Shown: positions 7,749 through 18,154, numbered from the stretch's first letter. The stretch: DNA of 64,000 nucleotides from Candidatus Epulonipiscium viviparus (GCF_030708075.1 NZ_CP117982.1:1410528-1474527), one strand, 5' to 3'. Notes: generated by a model not told the origin, from the sequence alone. Translations and numbers: made by a program.

Positions 7749-10130
7749 CTACTTTAACTCTACAACGGTTACTCCATGTTCCCCCTCACCATATTTGCCT
7801 GGTCTATAGCTTTGCACATGCGGAATCTTGCGGAGCATATTTTTGATCGCTTCGCGAAGAACTCCGGTGCCTTTGCCATGAATAATGGTAACGTTTTTTA
7901 AGCCCGAGAGATACGCATCATCTAAATATTGGCTAGCAGCTTCTATAGCTTCATCTCCTGTCATTCCACGAAGATCGATTTCTGGCCTTATGGTCATAGT
8001 TTTTCTAACATTATGAGATATATTTTGGTTGGTAGTGAGGTTTTTACTCTTGTTTGTTCCCTGTACGTTTCGAGAGATGTCATCTAGCCTGACTGTGATA
8101 GGCAATATTCCAAGTTGGACAGTTGCTTCGTTATTACTCACATTGGTGACAATGCCAGATTGATTGAATGAGATTACGAGCACTTCTTCTCCAACTTTAA
8201 CATCTTTCAATACTTTAGGTTTGGGTTTAGTATATCCAATTTTTTTATCGATTTCTGAAGATTTAGTAATCTTAGTATTTTGGACTTTTTGTTTAATGGA
8301 TTGTAGAGTGTTTTCGTCTACATTTATGAGAGATTCCCGCGCCATTTGACGAACTTCTTTAAGGATATTTTCGGTTTCAATTTCAACTTCTCGCAATAGT
8401 TCCTTGCCCTTTTCTTCGGCGCGCTTTAAAATTTTTTGACGAGAGACCTCCAGTTTTTGGCGCTCTTTTTTGATGGATTCTTTTAGCGTTTCTGCTTCTT
8501 GTCTAAATTTAAGCGCATTTTCTTTTTCGACTAGAGCAGTTCGTTTGCTATATTCGAGCTCAACTAAAATGTCTTCCATTTTTACATTTTCCTTTTGTAG
8601 AAATACCTTGGCGTCATCAATCAAATGCTCGGGAAATCCAAGCTTCTTAGAAATCTCAAATGCGTTGCTTTTGCCTGGGACACCAATTAATAATTTATAT
8701 GTTGGACGAAGTTCTTGTATGTCAAATTCACATCCTGCATTTTCCACATTTGGTGTGGATAGGGCATACAACTTAAGCTCGCTATAGTGTGTAGTTGCGA
8801 CAGTGGTGATTTGCTGTTTTCTGAGATGCTCTAAAATTGACATTGCAAGTGCCGCACCCTCTACCGGGTCAGTGCCCGAACCTAGTTCATCCAATAAAAT
8901 TAAGCTATTGGTGGTCATATCTGCTAATATTTCAATCAAATTCATCATATGCGCAGAAAACGTACTGAGGCTTTGCTCTATGCTTTGTTCATCGCCAAGC
9001 CCTGCAAAAACATCGTCAAAGATTGCAAGTTCGCTATTCTCTTTGGCAGGGATAAATAATCCGCATTGCGCCATTATGGTAAACAAGCCAATGGTTTTGA
9101 GCGTAACTGTTTTTCCGCCAGTATTGGGACCAGTAATGAGCAGGGTGGTGAATTCTTTTCCAACATATATGTCGATAGGCACAACTGCTGTTGAATTGAG
9201 TAGTGGATGTCGCGCTCCTTTTAGATTGATATATCCTTTTTCATTAAGAACCGGAGCTCGCGCATTGATTTTGAGTGCATACTCAGATTTTGCAAAAATT
9301 ATGTCCAGTTCGATAATTGATTTAAATGTGAGAAGCAGTTCTTCTGTAATAAACGAAATTTTTTCGCTGAATGTCGCTAGAATTACTTGGATTTCGTCTT
9401 GCTCCGCAGACATTAATTCTCGAATTTTATTGTTCATTTCTACTACCGCTGCAGGTTCGATAAAGACTGTCGCGCCGCTGCCAGAGGTATCGTGGACTAT
9501 TCCTTTAAATGCAGTTTTTTGCGCAGCTTTAATGGGGATGCATTGTCGGCCATCCCTAACTGTTACGATGCTTTCTTGTAGCATATCTTTGTATTGGCTA
9601 GACTGAATGATATTTTGAATGGTATCTTTCACTTTTATGGTTAGCCTGGTCATTTGTCTACGAATGTTACTTAATGTGGGTGTAGCTTCATCGGAAAATT
9701 CGTCTTCCGCAATGATGCAACGCTCAATTTCATACTCTAGCTCTTTGTAGGTGCATAGCGAATCAAAATGTCTCTGAAGACTATTAAAAGTGATGCCCGT
9801 TGTTTCTTCACTAGAATATTTTTTGAGAAGACGCGAAGTTTTCAGGACTTTGCCTATATTTAAAATTTCGCCAGAGCCTATGACGCCTCCAATTTGTACT
9901 CGTTGTATAGAAGTTTTGATTTGCTTGATGCGATTGATAGGTGGGCGGCCCTTTTTTAGGCTAATATTTACTGCATCATGAGTTTGCTCCTGAAGTTGAT
10001 AGACTTCTGCTGGGGTTGCGGTGGGGCGAAGTTCATTTATATGTTCGCGAGCCTCTTCGGTTATTGCGTAGTTGGCAAGTTTGGTGCGAATTTTATTAAA
10101 TTCTAGTTTATATAATGCTTTTTCGTTCAT
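7749..10130 (-). CDS. mutS2: MutS2 endonuclease / ribosome-collision factor
   Basis: 793 aa, full length for the family. It shows the MutS-type ATPase core with Walker A TGPNTGGKT and Walker B LILLDELGSGTDP. A long Lys/Glu-rich coiled coil follows (about residues 510-620), then a C-terminal Smr domain with DLRG and the HGKG motif. In other Firmicutes MutS2 suppresses recombination and also acts at collided ribosomes; which applies here is not visible. It has a strong AGGAGG site and is 12 bases from pyrE and 16 from htrA, so it is the middle gene of an apparent operon. Confidence 0.95.
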   Translation of the reverse strand: MNEKALYKLEFNKIRTKLANYAITEEAREHINELRPTATPAEVYQLQEQTHDAVNISLKKGRPPINRIKQIKTSIQRVQIGGVIGSGEILNIGKVLKTSRLLKKYSSEETTGITFNSLQRHFDSLCTYKELEYEIERCIIAEDEFSDEATPTLSNIRRQMTRLTIKVKDTIQNIIQSSQYKDMLQESIVTVRDGRQCIPIKAAQKTAFKGIVHDTSGSGATVFIEPAAVVEMNNKIRELMSAEQDEIQVILATFSEKISFITEELLLTFKSIIELDIIFAKSEYALKINARAPVLNEKGYINLKGARHPLLNSTAVVPIDIYVGKEFTTLLITGPNTGGKTVTLKTIGLFTIMAQCGLFIPAKENSELAIFDDVFAGLGDEQSIEQSLSTFSAHMMNLIEILADMTTNSLILLDELGSGTDPVEGAALAMSILEHLRKQQITTVATTHYSELKLYALSTPNVENAGCEFDIQELRPTYKLLIGVPGKSNAFEISKKLGFPEHLIDDAKVFLQKENVKMEDILVELEYSKRTALVEKENALKFRQEAETLKESIKKERQKLEVSRQKILKRAEEKGKELLREVEIETENILKEVRQMARESLINVDENTLQSIKQKVQNTKITKSSEIDKKIGYTKPKPKVLKDVKVGEEVLVISFNQSGIVTNVSNNEATVQLGILPITVRLDDISRNVQGTNKSKNLTTNQNISHNVRKTMTIRPEIDLRGMTGDEAIEAASQYLDDAYLSGLKNVTIIHGKGTGVLREAIKNMLRKIPHVQSYRPGKYGEGEHGVTVVELK

Positions 10131-10142
10131 TGTTCCTCCTGG

Positions 10143-10808
10143 CTAGTTGATGCAATATTGATTTAAATATTGTTCCATCTTTTCTTTCATAGTATCATCT
10201 ATAATAATCTTTCCATCTATTGGATTATTATGCAGCGTATCGATAATATTTCTAACGGTAACGATAGGGTAAGTATCTATGCCAAACTCTTCTTTAATTT
10301 CTTGTATGGCGGTGCGGTTAGATTGGCCCTTTTCCATTCTATCTACAGAAATGACAAGCCCTTTGATGTTTACGTTGGCAGCAGATTTTAAAATAGGCAA
10401 GCACTCGCGTATTGCTGTTCCAGCGGTGATGACATCTTCGATGATAACGATATTGTCTCCATCTTTTAGCTTTGCCCCAACGATGCTCCCCCCCTCGCCG
10501 TGATCTTTGGCCTCTTTGCGGTTAAAACAATAGCAAGGGTTGAGGTTATGCTTATTACAAAGGGCAACAGACGTTGTAACAACAAGCGGAATTCCTTTGT
10601 AGGCAGGTCCAAATAGTACAAAATCTTCGGCTCCAAAGTGTTCGGCTACTGCTGCAGCGTAAAATTCTCCAAGCTTAGCGATTTGAGATGCAGTTTTATA
10701 ATTTCCGGTATTAACGAAGTAGGGGGTATTTCTCCCGCTTTTTGTTACAAAGTCTCCAAACGTTAATACACCAGAGTCAACCATAAATTCAATAAATTCT
10801 TTTTTCAT
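10143..10808 (-). CDS. pyrE: Orotate phosphoribosyltransferase
   Basis: Joins orotate to PRPP to give orotidine monophosphate in de novo pyrimidine synthesis. The PRPP-binding signature IVIIEDVITAGTA is clear, with FVLFGPAYKGIPL and CFNRKEAKDHGEGG as substrate loops; 221 aa is usual. It is separated from pyrK-pyrD, which lie near 38 kb, so the pyrimidine genes are dispersed. It is transcribed divergently from uvrC across 61 bases that must hold both promoters. The ribosome site is AAGGAG. Confidence 0.95.
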   Translation of the reverse strand: MKKEFIEFMVDSGVLTFGDFVTKSGRNTPYFVNTGNYKTASQIAKLGEFYAAAVAEHFGAEDFVLFGPAYKGIPLVVTTSVALCNKHNLNPCYCFNRKEAKDHGEGGSIVGAKLKDGDNIVIIEDVITAGTAIRECLPILKSAANVNIKGLVISVDRMEKGQSNRTAIQEIKEEFGIDTYPIVTVRNIIDTLHNNPIDGKIIIDDTMKEKMEQYLNQYCIN

Positions 10809-10869
10809 TGCAAAATCTCCTTTTTTGGTTTATCATAACATGCAATACTGATAATTTAAAGAGGTCAAA

Positions 10870-12678
10870 ATGCTAAATTTACCAACAACACCCGGCGTGT
10901 ATTTAATGAAAGATGATTTAGATGAAGTAATTTATGTAGGTAAGGCCAAAAATCTTAAAAATAGAGTGAGTCAATATTTTCAAAAAAACAAGAATCACTC
11001 TGCAAAGACAATCAAGATGGTTAGCAATATTGCAAGTTATGAGTATATCGTAACAAATACTGAGGTAGAGGCGTTGATATTAGAATGCAATCTGATAAAA
11101 AAGTATAGCCCAAAGTATAATATTCGTCTAAAAGATGACAAGCGATATCCATATATTAAAATTAATATAAAAAGTCCGTTTCCACAAATTCAGGTGGTGC
11201 GCAAAATTATAAAAGATGATGCAAAATATTTTGGACCGTATACAGACGCCACGAGCATGTGGGAAATGATAGAGCTCATCAAACAGTTCTGGCAGCTGCG
11301 TAGTTGCAATAAAAAGTTGCCTAAAGATATTGGCAAAAATCGAGAATGCCTAAATTTTCATATTGGTAGATGCAGTGGTCCGTGCATTAAAAATATTACA
11401 GCAAGGGAATATCATAAAATTGTGGATGAAATAGTAGAGTTTTTGAGTGGTGACTATAGGAAAGTGGTGACCGAACTGAAACAAAGGATGTCGGAAGCAT
11501 CGGACGCTATGAATTTTGAGCTGGCAGCAACTCTACGAGATCAGCTTATAGCGATAGCAAAGTTGGAGCAAAAACAAACCGTGGATACTGCATCGAAGGA
11601 CAATCAAGATATTGTGGCATATGCAGAAGGTACAAATGATGCGTTAATTCAGGTATATTTTGTACGAAGCGGAAAGTTGGTGGGCAGAGAGCATTTTATT
11701 CTAAGAGATGCGACAGGGGATGAAGCAAAGACACTGTTTAGAAATTTTATTTTGCAGTTTTACGCAGAAGCAACCTTTGTGCCAAGAGAAATAGTGGTAC
11801 AAGTGATTCCTGCAGAAGTGGAGTTGCTAGAAAATTATTTATCAGACAAGAGGGGAGCGAGAGTTGTTATAACAAGTCCCAAAAAGGGAACCAAATTTAA
11901 TTTGCTAGAGCTGGCCAAAAAGAATGCAGAACTAACGTTTTTTGAACAGGGTGATCAGTTAAAAAAGAAATTGGAAAATACAAAACTGGCGCTCTCTCAG
12001 TTGCAAGAGGCGCTAAATTTAGAAAAGCCTATAATAAGAATAGAAGCATTTGATATTTCGAATACATCGGGAGTTTATCCCGTGGGAGCTATGGTGGTCT
12101 TTGAAAATGGAGTACCCAAAAAGTCGGACTATCGCAAATTTAAAATTAAGACAGTTCGAGGACAAAATGATTATGCGGCAATGGAGGAAATGCTTTCTAG
12201 AAGATATAAAAATGCGGAAGAGGGAAAAGTTCCAGATATGATTTTTATGGATGGAGGGAAAAGTCAGGTTGCTGCGGCAAAGAAGGTTTTAGTGAAATAT
12301 AACTTAGAAATTTTGGTTTGTGGAATGGTTAAAGATGAAAAACATAGAACTTTTGGGCTTTTATATGAAGATAATGAAATTGTTTTACCAAAATTTAGCA
12401 AATTGTTTAAATTGGTTACGAGAATACAGGACGAAGTGCATAGATTTGCGATCGAATATCATAGAAAATTGCGTGGAAATATTCATTCGGTATTAGATGA
12501 AATAAAAGGAGTTGGTCCAGTGAGAAAAAAAATACTTTTATTAAATTTTAAAAGCGTGTATAATTTAAAAGAAGCATCTTTAGAAGAATTGGAGCAATAT
12601 ATTCCAAAAGATGTGGCGAAAAATGTGTATACTTATTTTAATAGCATAAGGGGGGACAAACATGACATCAAAAAATAA
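10870..12678 (+). CDS. uvrC: Excinuclease ABC subunit C
   Basis: Makes the dual incision in nucleotide excision repair together with UvrA and UvrB. The N-terminal GIY-YIG nuclease domain is visible (TTPGVYLMKD, then VIYVGKAKNLKNRV). A UVR segment lies near residue 200, and the RNase H-like domain has FDISNTSG and FMDGGKSQ. C-terminal helix-hairpin-helix sequence (IKGVGPVRKK) ends the protein. It is 602 aa. The 3' end overlaps hprK by 17 bases in another frame, so the two are probably translationally coupled; the uvrC-hprK order is common in clostridia. Confidence 0.96.
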   Translation: MLNLPTTPGVYLMKDDLDEVIYVGKAKNLKNRVSQYFQKNKNHSAKTIKMVSNIASYEYIVTNTEVEALILECNLIKKYSPKYNIRLKDDKRYPYIKINIKSPFPQIQVVRKIIKDDAKYFGPYTDATSMWEMIELIKQFWQLRSCNKKLPKDIGKNRECLNFHIGRCSGPCIKNITAREYHKIVDEIVEFLSGDYRKVVTELKQRMSEASDAMNFELAATLRDQLIAIAKLEQKQTVDTASKDNQDIVAYAEGTNDALIQVYFVRSGKLVGREHFILRDATGDEAKTLFRNFILQFYAEATFVPREIVVQVIPAEVELLENYLSDKRGARVVITSPKKGTKFNLLELAKKNAELTFFEQGDQLKKKLENTKLALSQLQEALNLEKPIIRIEAFDISNTSGVYPVGAMVVFENGVPKKSDYRKFKIKTVRGQNDYAAMEEMLSRRYKNAEEGKVPDMIFMDGGKSQVAAAKKVLVKYNLEILVCGMVKDEKHRTFGLLYEDNEIVLPKFSKLFKLVTRIQDEVHRFAIEYHRKLRGNIHSVLDEIKGVGPVRKKILLLNFKSVYNLKEASLEELEQYIPKDVAKNVYTYFNSIRGDKHDIKK

Positions 12679-13615
12679 AGTAAAAGTATCAAAATTAACA
12701 GAATTTCATCAGTTAAAATTATTAACGAAAGACACGCCATATGATACGAGATATATATCAGATCCAGATGTAAATAGACCCGCATTGCAGTTGGCAGGAT
12801 TTTTTGATTGTTTTGACCAAGGAAGAGTTCAGGTAATAGGCACAGTGGAACACATGTATTTGCAGCAGTTAGACAAAAAAGAAAGGCTAGAACGTTTAGA
12901 AAAATTCTTTTCATATACAGAGATTCCGTGTGTCGTGGTTTCTAAGATAGTTAAAGAAGTGACAGATATATTAATGATAGCCCAAAAGTATAACATTCCA
13001 GTATTTCAAACAGGGCTGGGTGCTAGTCAAATTATGGCAGAAATAATACGTTGGCTTAATGTGGAGTTGGGGCCCAATATATCGATACATGGGGTGTTGG
13101 TGGATATTTATGGTGAAGGTATATTGATTACGGGAGACAGTGGAGTGGGAAAAAGTGAGACGGCACTGGAGTTGGTGCGTAGGGGACATAGACTTGTTGC
13201 AGATGATGCGGTGGAGATCAAGCGCGTTTCTGGAACTACACTGGTTGGCACGGCACCAGAAGTGTTGCGACATTTTATAGAAGTTCGAGGTATTGGCATT
13301 GTAAATATTAAAGAGCTATTTGGCATAGAAGCGGTAAAGCAAACCAAAGAAATAAGCCTGGTAATTCAGCTAGAGACTTGGGACAAAGATAAGCAATACG
13401 ATCGGTTGGGATTAGAAAATGAATATACAGAAATTTTGGGTTTACAGGTGGTAACGCATCGAATTCCAATTAGACCTGGTCGAAACCTAGCAATCATATG
13501 TGAAACTGCAGCGGTAAACTATAGGCAAAAGCTTATGGGATACAATGCTGCGGAAGAACTAAATAAGAGAGTTATGGATAATTTACAAAAAAACATGAGA
13601 GAAAATAAAATTTAA
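12662..13615 (+). CDS. hprK: HPr kinase/phosphorylase
   Basis: Bifunctional enzyme that phosphorylates, or dephosphorylates, HPr on Ser46 and so drives carbon catabolite control. The C-terminal kinase domain has the P-loop GDSGVGKSE and the family signature RRGHRLVADDAVEI, followed by the EVRGIGIVNIKELFG segment. The 317-aa length is normal. The ribosome site (AGGGGGG) lies inside the end of uvrC. It is notable beside the window's HPr, which has Lys at position 46, so this kinase must act on another HPr or Crh. Confidence 0.96.
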   Translation: MTSKNKVKVSKLTEFHQLKLLTKDTPYDTRYISDPDVNRPALQLAGFFDCFDQGRVQVIGTVEHMYLQQLDKKERLERLEKFFSYTEIPCVVVSKIVKEVTDILMIAQKYNIPVFQTGLGASQIMAEIIRWLNVELGPNISIHGVLVDIYGEGILITGDSGVGKSETALELVRRGHRLVADDAVEIKRVSGTTLVGTAPEVLRHFIEVRGIGIVNIKELFGIEAVKQTKEISLVIQLETWDKDKQYDRLGLENEYTEILGLQVVTHRIPIRPGRNLAIICETAAVNYRQKLMGYNAAEELNKRVMDNLQKNMRENKI

Positions 13616-13628
13616 AGAGGAGAAATCA

Positions 13629-14141
13629 ATGGAGATTAAAGTTAAGCTTACATTTGGAGATGTATTTAGATATAATTTGTACGTAGGATATAAGTCTATA
13701 TTTAGCAAGGTAATAGTATTAATTGGACTTGCGGTGCTTGGGTATATTGTGTATAAATTTTCTGTTGCAGATGGGCCGATATTAGATGTGATATCAAGAA
13801 ATATCATTGCAATTATAGTGATGTTTTTGGCATTATGTAGCAAATTCATCAAAATATGGAAAATTACAGCTATGCAGGCAACATCGCCAATATTTCAAAA
13901 GACATCCACGTATAAATTTGCGCCAGATAGTATTTACTTGGAGCTAGATGATCAAAGTGATACTATTTCGTGGACAATTTATCAACAAATAAAAGAGACA
14001 AATAATGATTTCAGGTTTTTTGTAGATGCTGTACAAGCACAGATTGTACCAAAGCATGATATGACAACTGAGCAGATAGAAAATTTACGCAAATTTATTG
14101 AACAAGCAGTGCCAAAAGAAAAATATATATTAAAAGGATAA
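13629..14141 (+). CDS. YcxB-like membrane protein
   Basis: A 170-aa protein of unknown function with two membrane helices (about residues 27-47 and 58-75) followed by a soluble C-terminal part. That part resembles the YcxB C-terminal domain: a TYKFAPDSIYLELDDQSDTISW-like strand pattern, then a VPKHDMTTEQIENLRKFI segment. This fits the PH-like YcxB family known in Firmicutes. It has a good ribosome site (GAGGAG), starts 13 bases after hprK and ends seven bases before the next gene, so it belongs to the uvrC-hprK transcription unit. The family name is my recognition; no role is claimed. Confidence 0.65.
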   Translation: MEIKVKLTFGDVFRYNLYVGYKSIFSKVIVLIGLAVLGYIVYKFSVADGPILDVISRNIIAIIVMFLALCSKFIKIWKITAMQATSPIFQKTSTYKFAPDSIYLELDDQSDTISWTIYQQIKETNNDFRFFVDAVQAQIVPKHDMTTEQIENLRKFIEQAVPKEKYILKG

Positions 14142-14148
14142 ATAATAA

Positions 14149-15126
14149 ATGAAAAAACTTTGCCATATTTCAACAACAAAGAAATTTTTGAACTGGTTTG
14201 ATAATGATTGGAGTAAGATCGAAAAATTTTTAGAACAGCATCAATTGGATGGAATAGAGCTGGGGCTTATGAATGGGTATTCACTAAGGAAGATTCCCAA
14301 GGATATAGTGAAGGGAGTTCATTTAAGCTTCTACCCTATGTGGATTGATTTTTATAAAGGCGATATGGCAAAAGTTGCAAAGATGATTGGTGATGATGAC
14401 GCAATTACGCAATACTATGGAGGGCTCAGCAAGACTGCAATAGTGGATTCTTATAAAATGCAATTTGAAAGGGCAAAGAAGTTAGAGCCAGATTATATGG
14501 TATTTCATGTTTGTAATGCAACACCGATAGAGTCTTTTAGCTACAATTTTGATTATACAAATGTGGAAGTGATAGAATATGCGGCTGAGCTGATTAATGA
14601 AGTATTTACTTATGCCGCGGGAGATCCCAAATTGTTGTTTGAAAATTTGTGGTGGCCAGGGCTAACTTTTTTGGACAAATCAGAAGCTGAGCTATTGCTA
14701 AACAAAACTGTATATAGCAAAAAAGGATTTGTTCTGGATATTTCTCACCTGATTTTAACAAATAAAAATATATCTACAGAGAAATATGCATATGAATATA
14801 TAAGAGAAGTAATGGCAAATTTGAAAGAGCTTAAAAATGATATTCAAGTTGTGCATTTAAACAAAACATTGCCAAAATATTACTTTGATCAAGACTGGAA
14901 GTATAAACTAGAAAAGTACTTGAATCAGACAGATAGACAACACAAATTGGGGTTGCTTAGAGAGCATATAAAGAAAATGGACCCACATCTTCCTTTTGAC
15001 GACCCTTATGCAAAAAAAATTGTAAAGTTGATTGAGCCAAAATTTTGTGTTTACGAAACAAGCCCCAATAGCATAAATCAACTAAACTACTATGTTAAAA
15101 GTCAAAACGAAGTATTGCGGGAATAA
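14149..15126 (+). CDS. Sugar-phosphate isomerase/epimerase-like TIM-barrel protein
   Basis: 325 aa resembling the xylose-isomerase-like / AP endonuclease 2 TIM-barrel superfamily. Typical elements are LDGIELGLMNG near the N-terminus, DYMVFHVCNATPIE, KLLFENLWWPG (the ENLWW strand end carries likely metal-binding acidic residues), FVLDISHLILTN and IQVVHLNKTLP. The substrate cannot be read from sequence. It sits seven bases after the YcxB-like gene and 22 bases before the chemoreceptor gene, apparently in one run. The ribosome site is a modest AAAGGA. Confidence 0.65.
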   Translation: MKKLCHISTTKKFLNWFDNDWSKIEKFLEQHQLDGIELGLMNGYSLRKIPKDIVKGVHLSFYPMWIDFYKGDMAKVAKMIGDDDAITQYYGGLSKTAIVDSYKMQFERAKKLEPDYMVFHVCNATPIESFSYNFDYTNVEVIEYAAELINEVFTYAAGDPKLLFENLWWPGLTFLDKSEAELLLNKTVYSKKGFVLDISHLILTNKNISTEKYAYEYIREVMANLKELKNDIQVVHLNKTLPKYYFDQDWKYKLEKYLNQTDRQHKLGLLREHIKKMDPHLPFDDPYAKKIVKLIEPKFCVYETSPNSINQLNYYVKSQNEVLRE

Positions 15127-15148
15127 ACAATGAATGGGGGGATTTACG

Positions 15149-17251
15149 GTGAAGAAAAAATTTACAAGAATGAAAGTAGAGAAAAAAGTTAGTGTGGTGA
15201 TAACAATTTTATCAATTGTATTGCTTACTGGTGTTGTATTGAGTTTATCAGTACAAAGCATTATGACAAGTGATAAGTTATTGAAAGACTATTTTGGTAC
15301 ACTAGCTGAGACCAACGCAAGTTTGGTGAGTTATAAATTTGAGTTGGCAGAAAACATTTTGAATCAGATAGAAGCAACAGTTTCTACTGCAACCATTGCG
15401 GAAGGGCCAGATGTGGAGAGTAAAGTATATGAAGGAATAGAGCTGGACGCAACTGGGGCACTTGCAGAGGAGAGATTGGTTGGGCACATGTGGAAAGGTT
15501 TGGAAACATTACCCCTTTTGAGCTCTATAGGTGTGTATTATGATCCAAAATATTTTGGACTGGATGAATATGCATTTGTGGTAAATAGAAAAAATATGGC
15601 AACGCAAGATTTAATAACGTATGATAATTATAGCGATTATTCAAATGAAGAATTTTTTGCAACAGTTATGCAAACCAAAAAAGATCATCTCTCGTTGCCT
15701 TTGGTAAATGCGTACGGAGAAAATATTATTACTTTGTCAAAGCCACTAGTACAGAGAAATACTGTGGTGGGGGTATTGACGGCGGACATTTTAACAGACG
15801 AGTTTAAGGATATAGGAATAGTTCATGATGATTATGGGACATTATTTTCTAGTATTTGGGATGAAGAGTTGCATATAATATACGAGATGTTTGACGCTAG
15901 CAAAATAGGTACTGAGGCCGAACTACTAATGCAAGAAAAAAGCTCAGACAAAATATTGACTTTGATGGAAACAGGAGAGCCGTTTGGGTTAAGAACATAT
16001 GCAGAACCAGGAGATGCGGGAGATGGGTATATGCATGAGAGATTTTTTGCGCCAATTAAAGTCGCAGATCAACTTTGGTGGGCTCATGTGGGGGCAAGAA
16101 CTGCGACAATACACAAAGATATAGTACGAATAATGTGGACAGCTTTACTTGTTGCTATTTTTTCGGTTATTATGATAGCAGTGGTTATAATGTTTGTTAG
16201 TAGAGAATTATTGAGACCATTAGAGGGGCTAAAGAATATTGCAGAGAGCGTGGAATGCGGAAACTTATCAACAAAAGTGGAGCCTACATATGATGACGAT
16301 ATAGGTAAATTGACAAATACATTTAATAATATGGGGACAACATTAAGTACGATAATCAAAGAAATTGAAATGGTATTAGAGCAGATGTCAAATGGAGACT
16401 TTATAATATCAAATAAAATCAGAGCAAACTATACGGGAGATTTTGTGACTATTAAGCGGGCATTTATTAAAATATCAGAAAAACTACAGAGTACGTTAAA
16501 AACGATTTCGTCTGCATCTACAGAAGTAAGCACGGGGGCAGATAACATTGCAAGCTCGGCCATGAATTTGGCAGAAGTAAGTCAACACCAAACAGAAGCT
16601 GTAAATGAGTTTATAGAAATTACAGAAGATATGGCGATCGCCGTGGAAAAGATTAATACAAAGATAGTCAAAAATGCTACTTATGGAAAAAATGCTATAA
16701 CAAGCGCAGAAGAAGGAAAAGTTGCGATGAAGGAAATGCTAGATGCGATGAATAAGATAGCAGATTCTAGTAAAACGATTTCGAATGTGTTAGACGCACT
16801 ACAAGCGATTACTAAGCAAACGAACCTGTTGGCGCTAAACGCCGCGATAGAGGCAACTCATGCTGGAGAGGCTGGAAAGGGTTTTTCAGTTGTTGCCGGA
16901 GAGATTAGAAACCTTGCAAATAACAGTAGCGATGCAGTAAAAGAAGTGGAAATGATAGTGAAGGAAAATGTGGTTTTGGCAAAAGGTGGCCAGCAAATAG
17001 CCAACAAAACTGCAGGATATTTGGATAAAGTTGCAGATACTATAGGAGAAACAGGAATAATTTCTGATGAATTGCTAAAAATGAGTAATGTACAAAAAGA
17101 AAATATCGAGGGATTAGTAACAAATATTAAGATGTTGCGAAAAAGTATATTAGAAAATGCGGCATCGTCACAGGAGAATACCGCAGTTGGCGAAGAGTTG
17201 GCGGCACAGGCCATGCATCTCGAAGAACTGATGAAGGAATTTAAATTTTAA
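15149..17251 (+). CDS. Methyl-accepting chemotaxis protein
   Basis: A transmembrane chemoreceptor of 700 aa. A first membrane helix at about residues 12-34 is followed by an extracellular sensing region of some 280 residues with a dCache-like look (IGVYYDPKYFGLDEYAFVV, SKPLVQRNTVVGVLTADI). A second helix comes at about 325-347, then a HAMP segment, then the cytoplasmic coiled coil. The signalling tip AITKQTNLLALNAAIEAT is followed by GEAGKGFSVVAGEIRNLA. The start chosen is GTG 15149, seven bases after GGGGGG; an upstream in-frame ATG has no ribosome site. The presence of a receptor implies a motile cell. The ligand is unknown. Confidence 0.94.
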   Translation: MKKKFTRMKVEKKVSVVITILSIVLLTGVVLSLSVQSIMTSDKLLKDYFGTLAETNASLVSYKFELAENILNQIEATVSTATIAEGPDVESKVYEGIELDATGALAEERLVGHMWKGLETLPLLSSIGVYYDPKYFGLDEYAFVVNRKNMATQDLITYDNYSDYSNEEFFATVMQTKKDHLSLPLVNAYGENIITLSKPLVQRNTVVGVLTADILTDEFKDIGIVHDDYGTLFSSIWDEELHIIYEMFDASKIGTEAELLMQEKSSDKILTLMETGEPFGLRTYAEPGDAGDGYMHERFFAPIKVADQLWWAHVGARTATIHKDIVRIMWTALLVAIFSVIMIAVVIMFVSRELLRPLEGLKNIAESVECGNLSTKVEPTYDDDIGKLTNTFNNMGTTLSTIIKEIEMVLEQMSNGDFIISNKIRANYTGDFVTIKRAFIKISEKLQSTLKTISSASTEVSTGADNIASSAMNLAEVSQHQTEAVNEFIEITEDMAIAVEKINTKIVKNATYGKNAITSAEEGKVAMKEMLDAMNKIADSSKTISNVLDALQAITKQTNLLALNAAIEATHAGEAGKGFSVVAGEIRNLANNSSDAVKEVEMIVKENVVLAKGGQQIANKTAGYLDKVADTIGETGIISDELLKMSNVQKENIEGLVTNIKMLRKSILENAASSQENTAVGEELAAQAMHLEELMKEFKF

Positions 17252-17287
17252 GAGGCAATTTTGTGGTTTGAATAAGGAGTGTGTAAA

Positions 17288-18154
17288 ATGGTTTATAGCA
17301 ATATTACAGAATTGGTAGGAAAAACTCCAGTGGTTCGTTTAAAAGAAAATTTGTATGCAAAGTTGGAATACTTTAATCCGGGAGGATCGATAAAAGATAG
17401 AATTGCTAAAGCAATGCTAGAAGATGTAAAGACAACAGATGATATTGTAATTATCGAACCAACAAGCGGAAATACTGGAATTGGAATTGCTATGATTTGC
17501 GCAGCGATGCAAATAAGATGTAAAATTATTATGCCAGATACAATGAGTATAGAGAGAAGAAAGATCATTTCGGCGTATGGGGCAGAAATAATTTTGACCG
17601 AGGGAAAGCAAGGAATGAAAGGGGCTATTGCAAAAGCAGAAGAATTGTTAAAAAATCCCAATTATAAGATGTGCTCTCAATTTACAAATCGTGCAAACGC
17701 TGCAGCACACTATCTAAACACAGCTGTAGAGATTATGGAGGACTTTTTAACTTTAGAATATTTTGTGGCGGCAATAGGGACAGGCGGAACGATTACAGGG
17801 GTAGCTCATAAGCTAAAAGACTATTATGAAAACTTAAAGATAGTGGGAATCGAACCAGAGGCTTCACCTTTTTTGACAAAAGGAATAGCAGGACCACATA
17901 AAATTCAGGGTATTGGTGCGGGGTTTAAGCCTGCAATTTTAGATTTGCAAGCGATAGATAAAATAGAGACAGTAACGTTAGAAGATGCGGTGGAAGCGGC
18001 ACGCGAGATGGGCACTAAGTATGGTATTTTGCCAGGATTTTCTGGGGGTGCCAATTATTTTGTAGCAAGGGAAATTGCAAAGACGGCAAGGGGAAATGTG
18101 TTATTTGTTGTTCCGGATAATGGCGAAAGATATTTATCGACTGATTTGTATTAA
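17288..18154 (+). CDS. cysK: Cysteine synthase (O-acetylserine sulfhydrylase)
   Basis: PLP enzyme that makes cysteine from O-acetylserine and sulfide. The PLP lysine is in GGSIKDR, the substrate loop is TSGNTG, the phosphate-binding loop is GTGGTITG, and the C-terminus has VVPDNGERYLST. At 288 aa it is slightly short because the N-terminus is trimmed, but all motifs are present. ATG 17288 is chosen, eight bases after AAGGAG. It is followed 21 bases later by cysE, which supplies its substrate, so the pair forms a cysteine operon. Confidence 0.94.
   Translation: MVYSNITELVGKTPVVRLKENLYAKLEYFNPGGSIKDRIAKAMLEDVKTTDDIVIIEPTSGNTGIGIAMICAAMQIRCKIIMPDTMSIERRKIISAYGAEIILTEGKQGMKGAIAKAEELLKNPNYKMCSQFTNRANAAAHYLNTAVEIMEDFLTLEYFVAAIGTGGTITGVAHKLKDYYENLKIVGIEPEASPFLTKGIAGPHKIQGIGAGFKPAILDLQAIDKIETVTLEDAVEAAREMGTKYGILPGFSGGANYFVAREIAKTARGNVLFVVPDNGERYLSTDLY

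Noticed and set aside
8803-9606. 267-codon plus-strand frame opposite mutS2
   Set aside because: It is the antisense of the conserved ATPase region of mutS2; it has no ribosome site and a composition typical of shadows.
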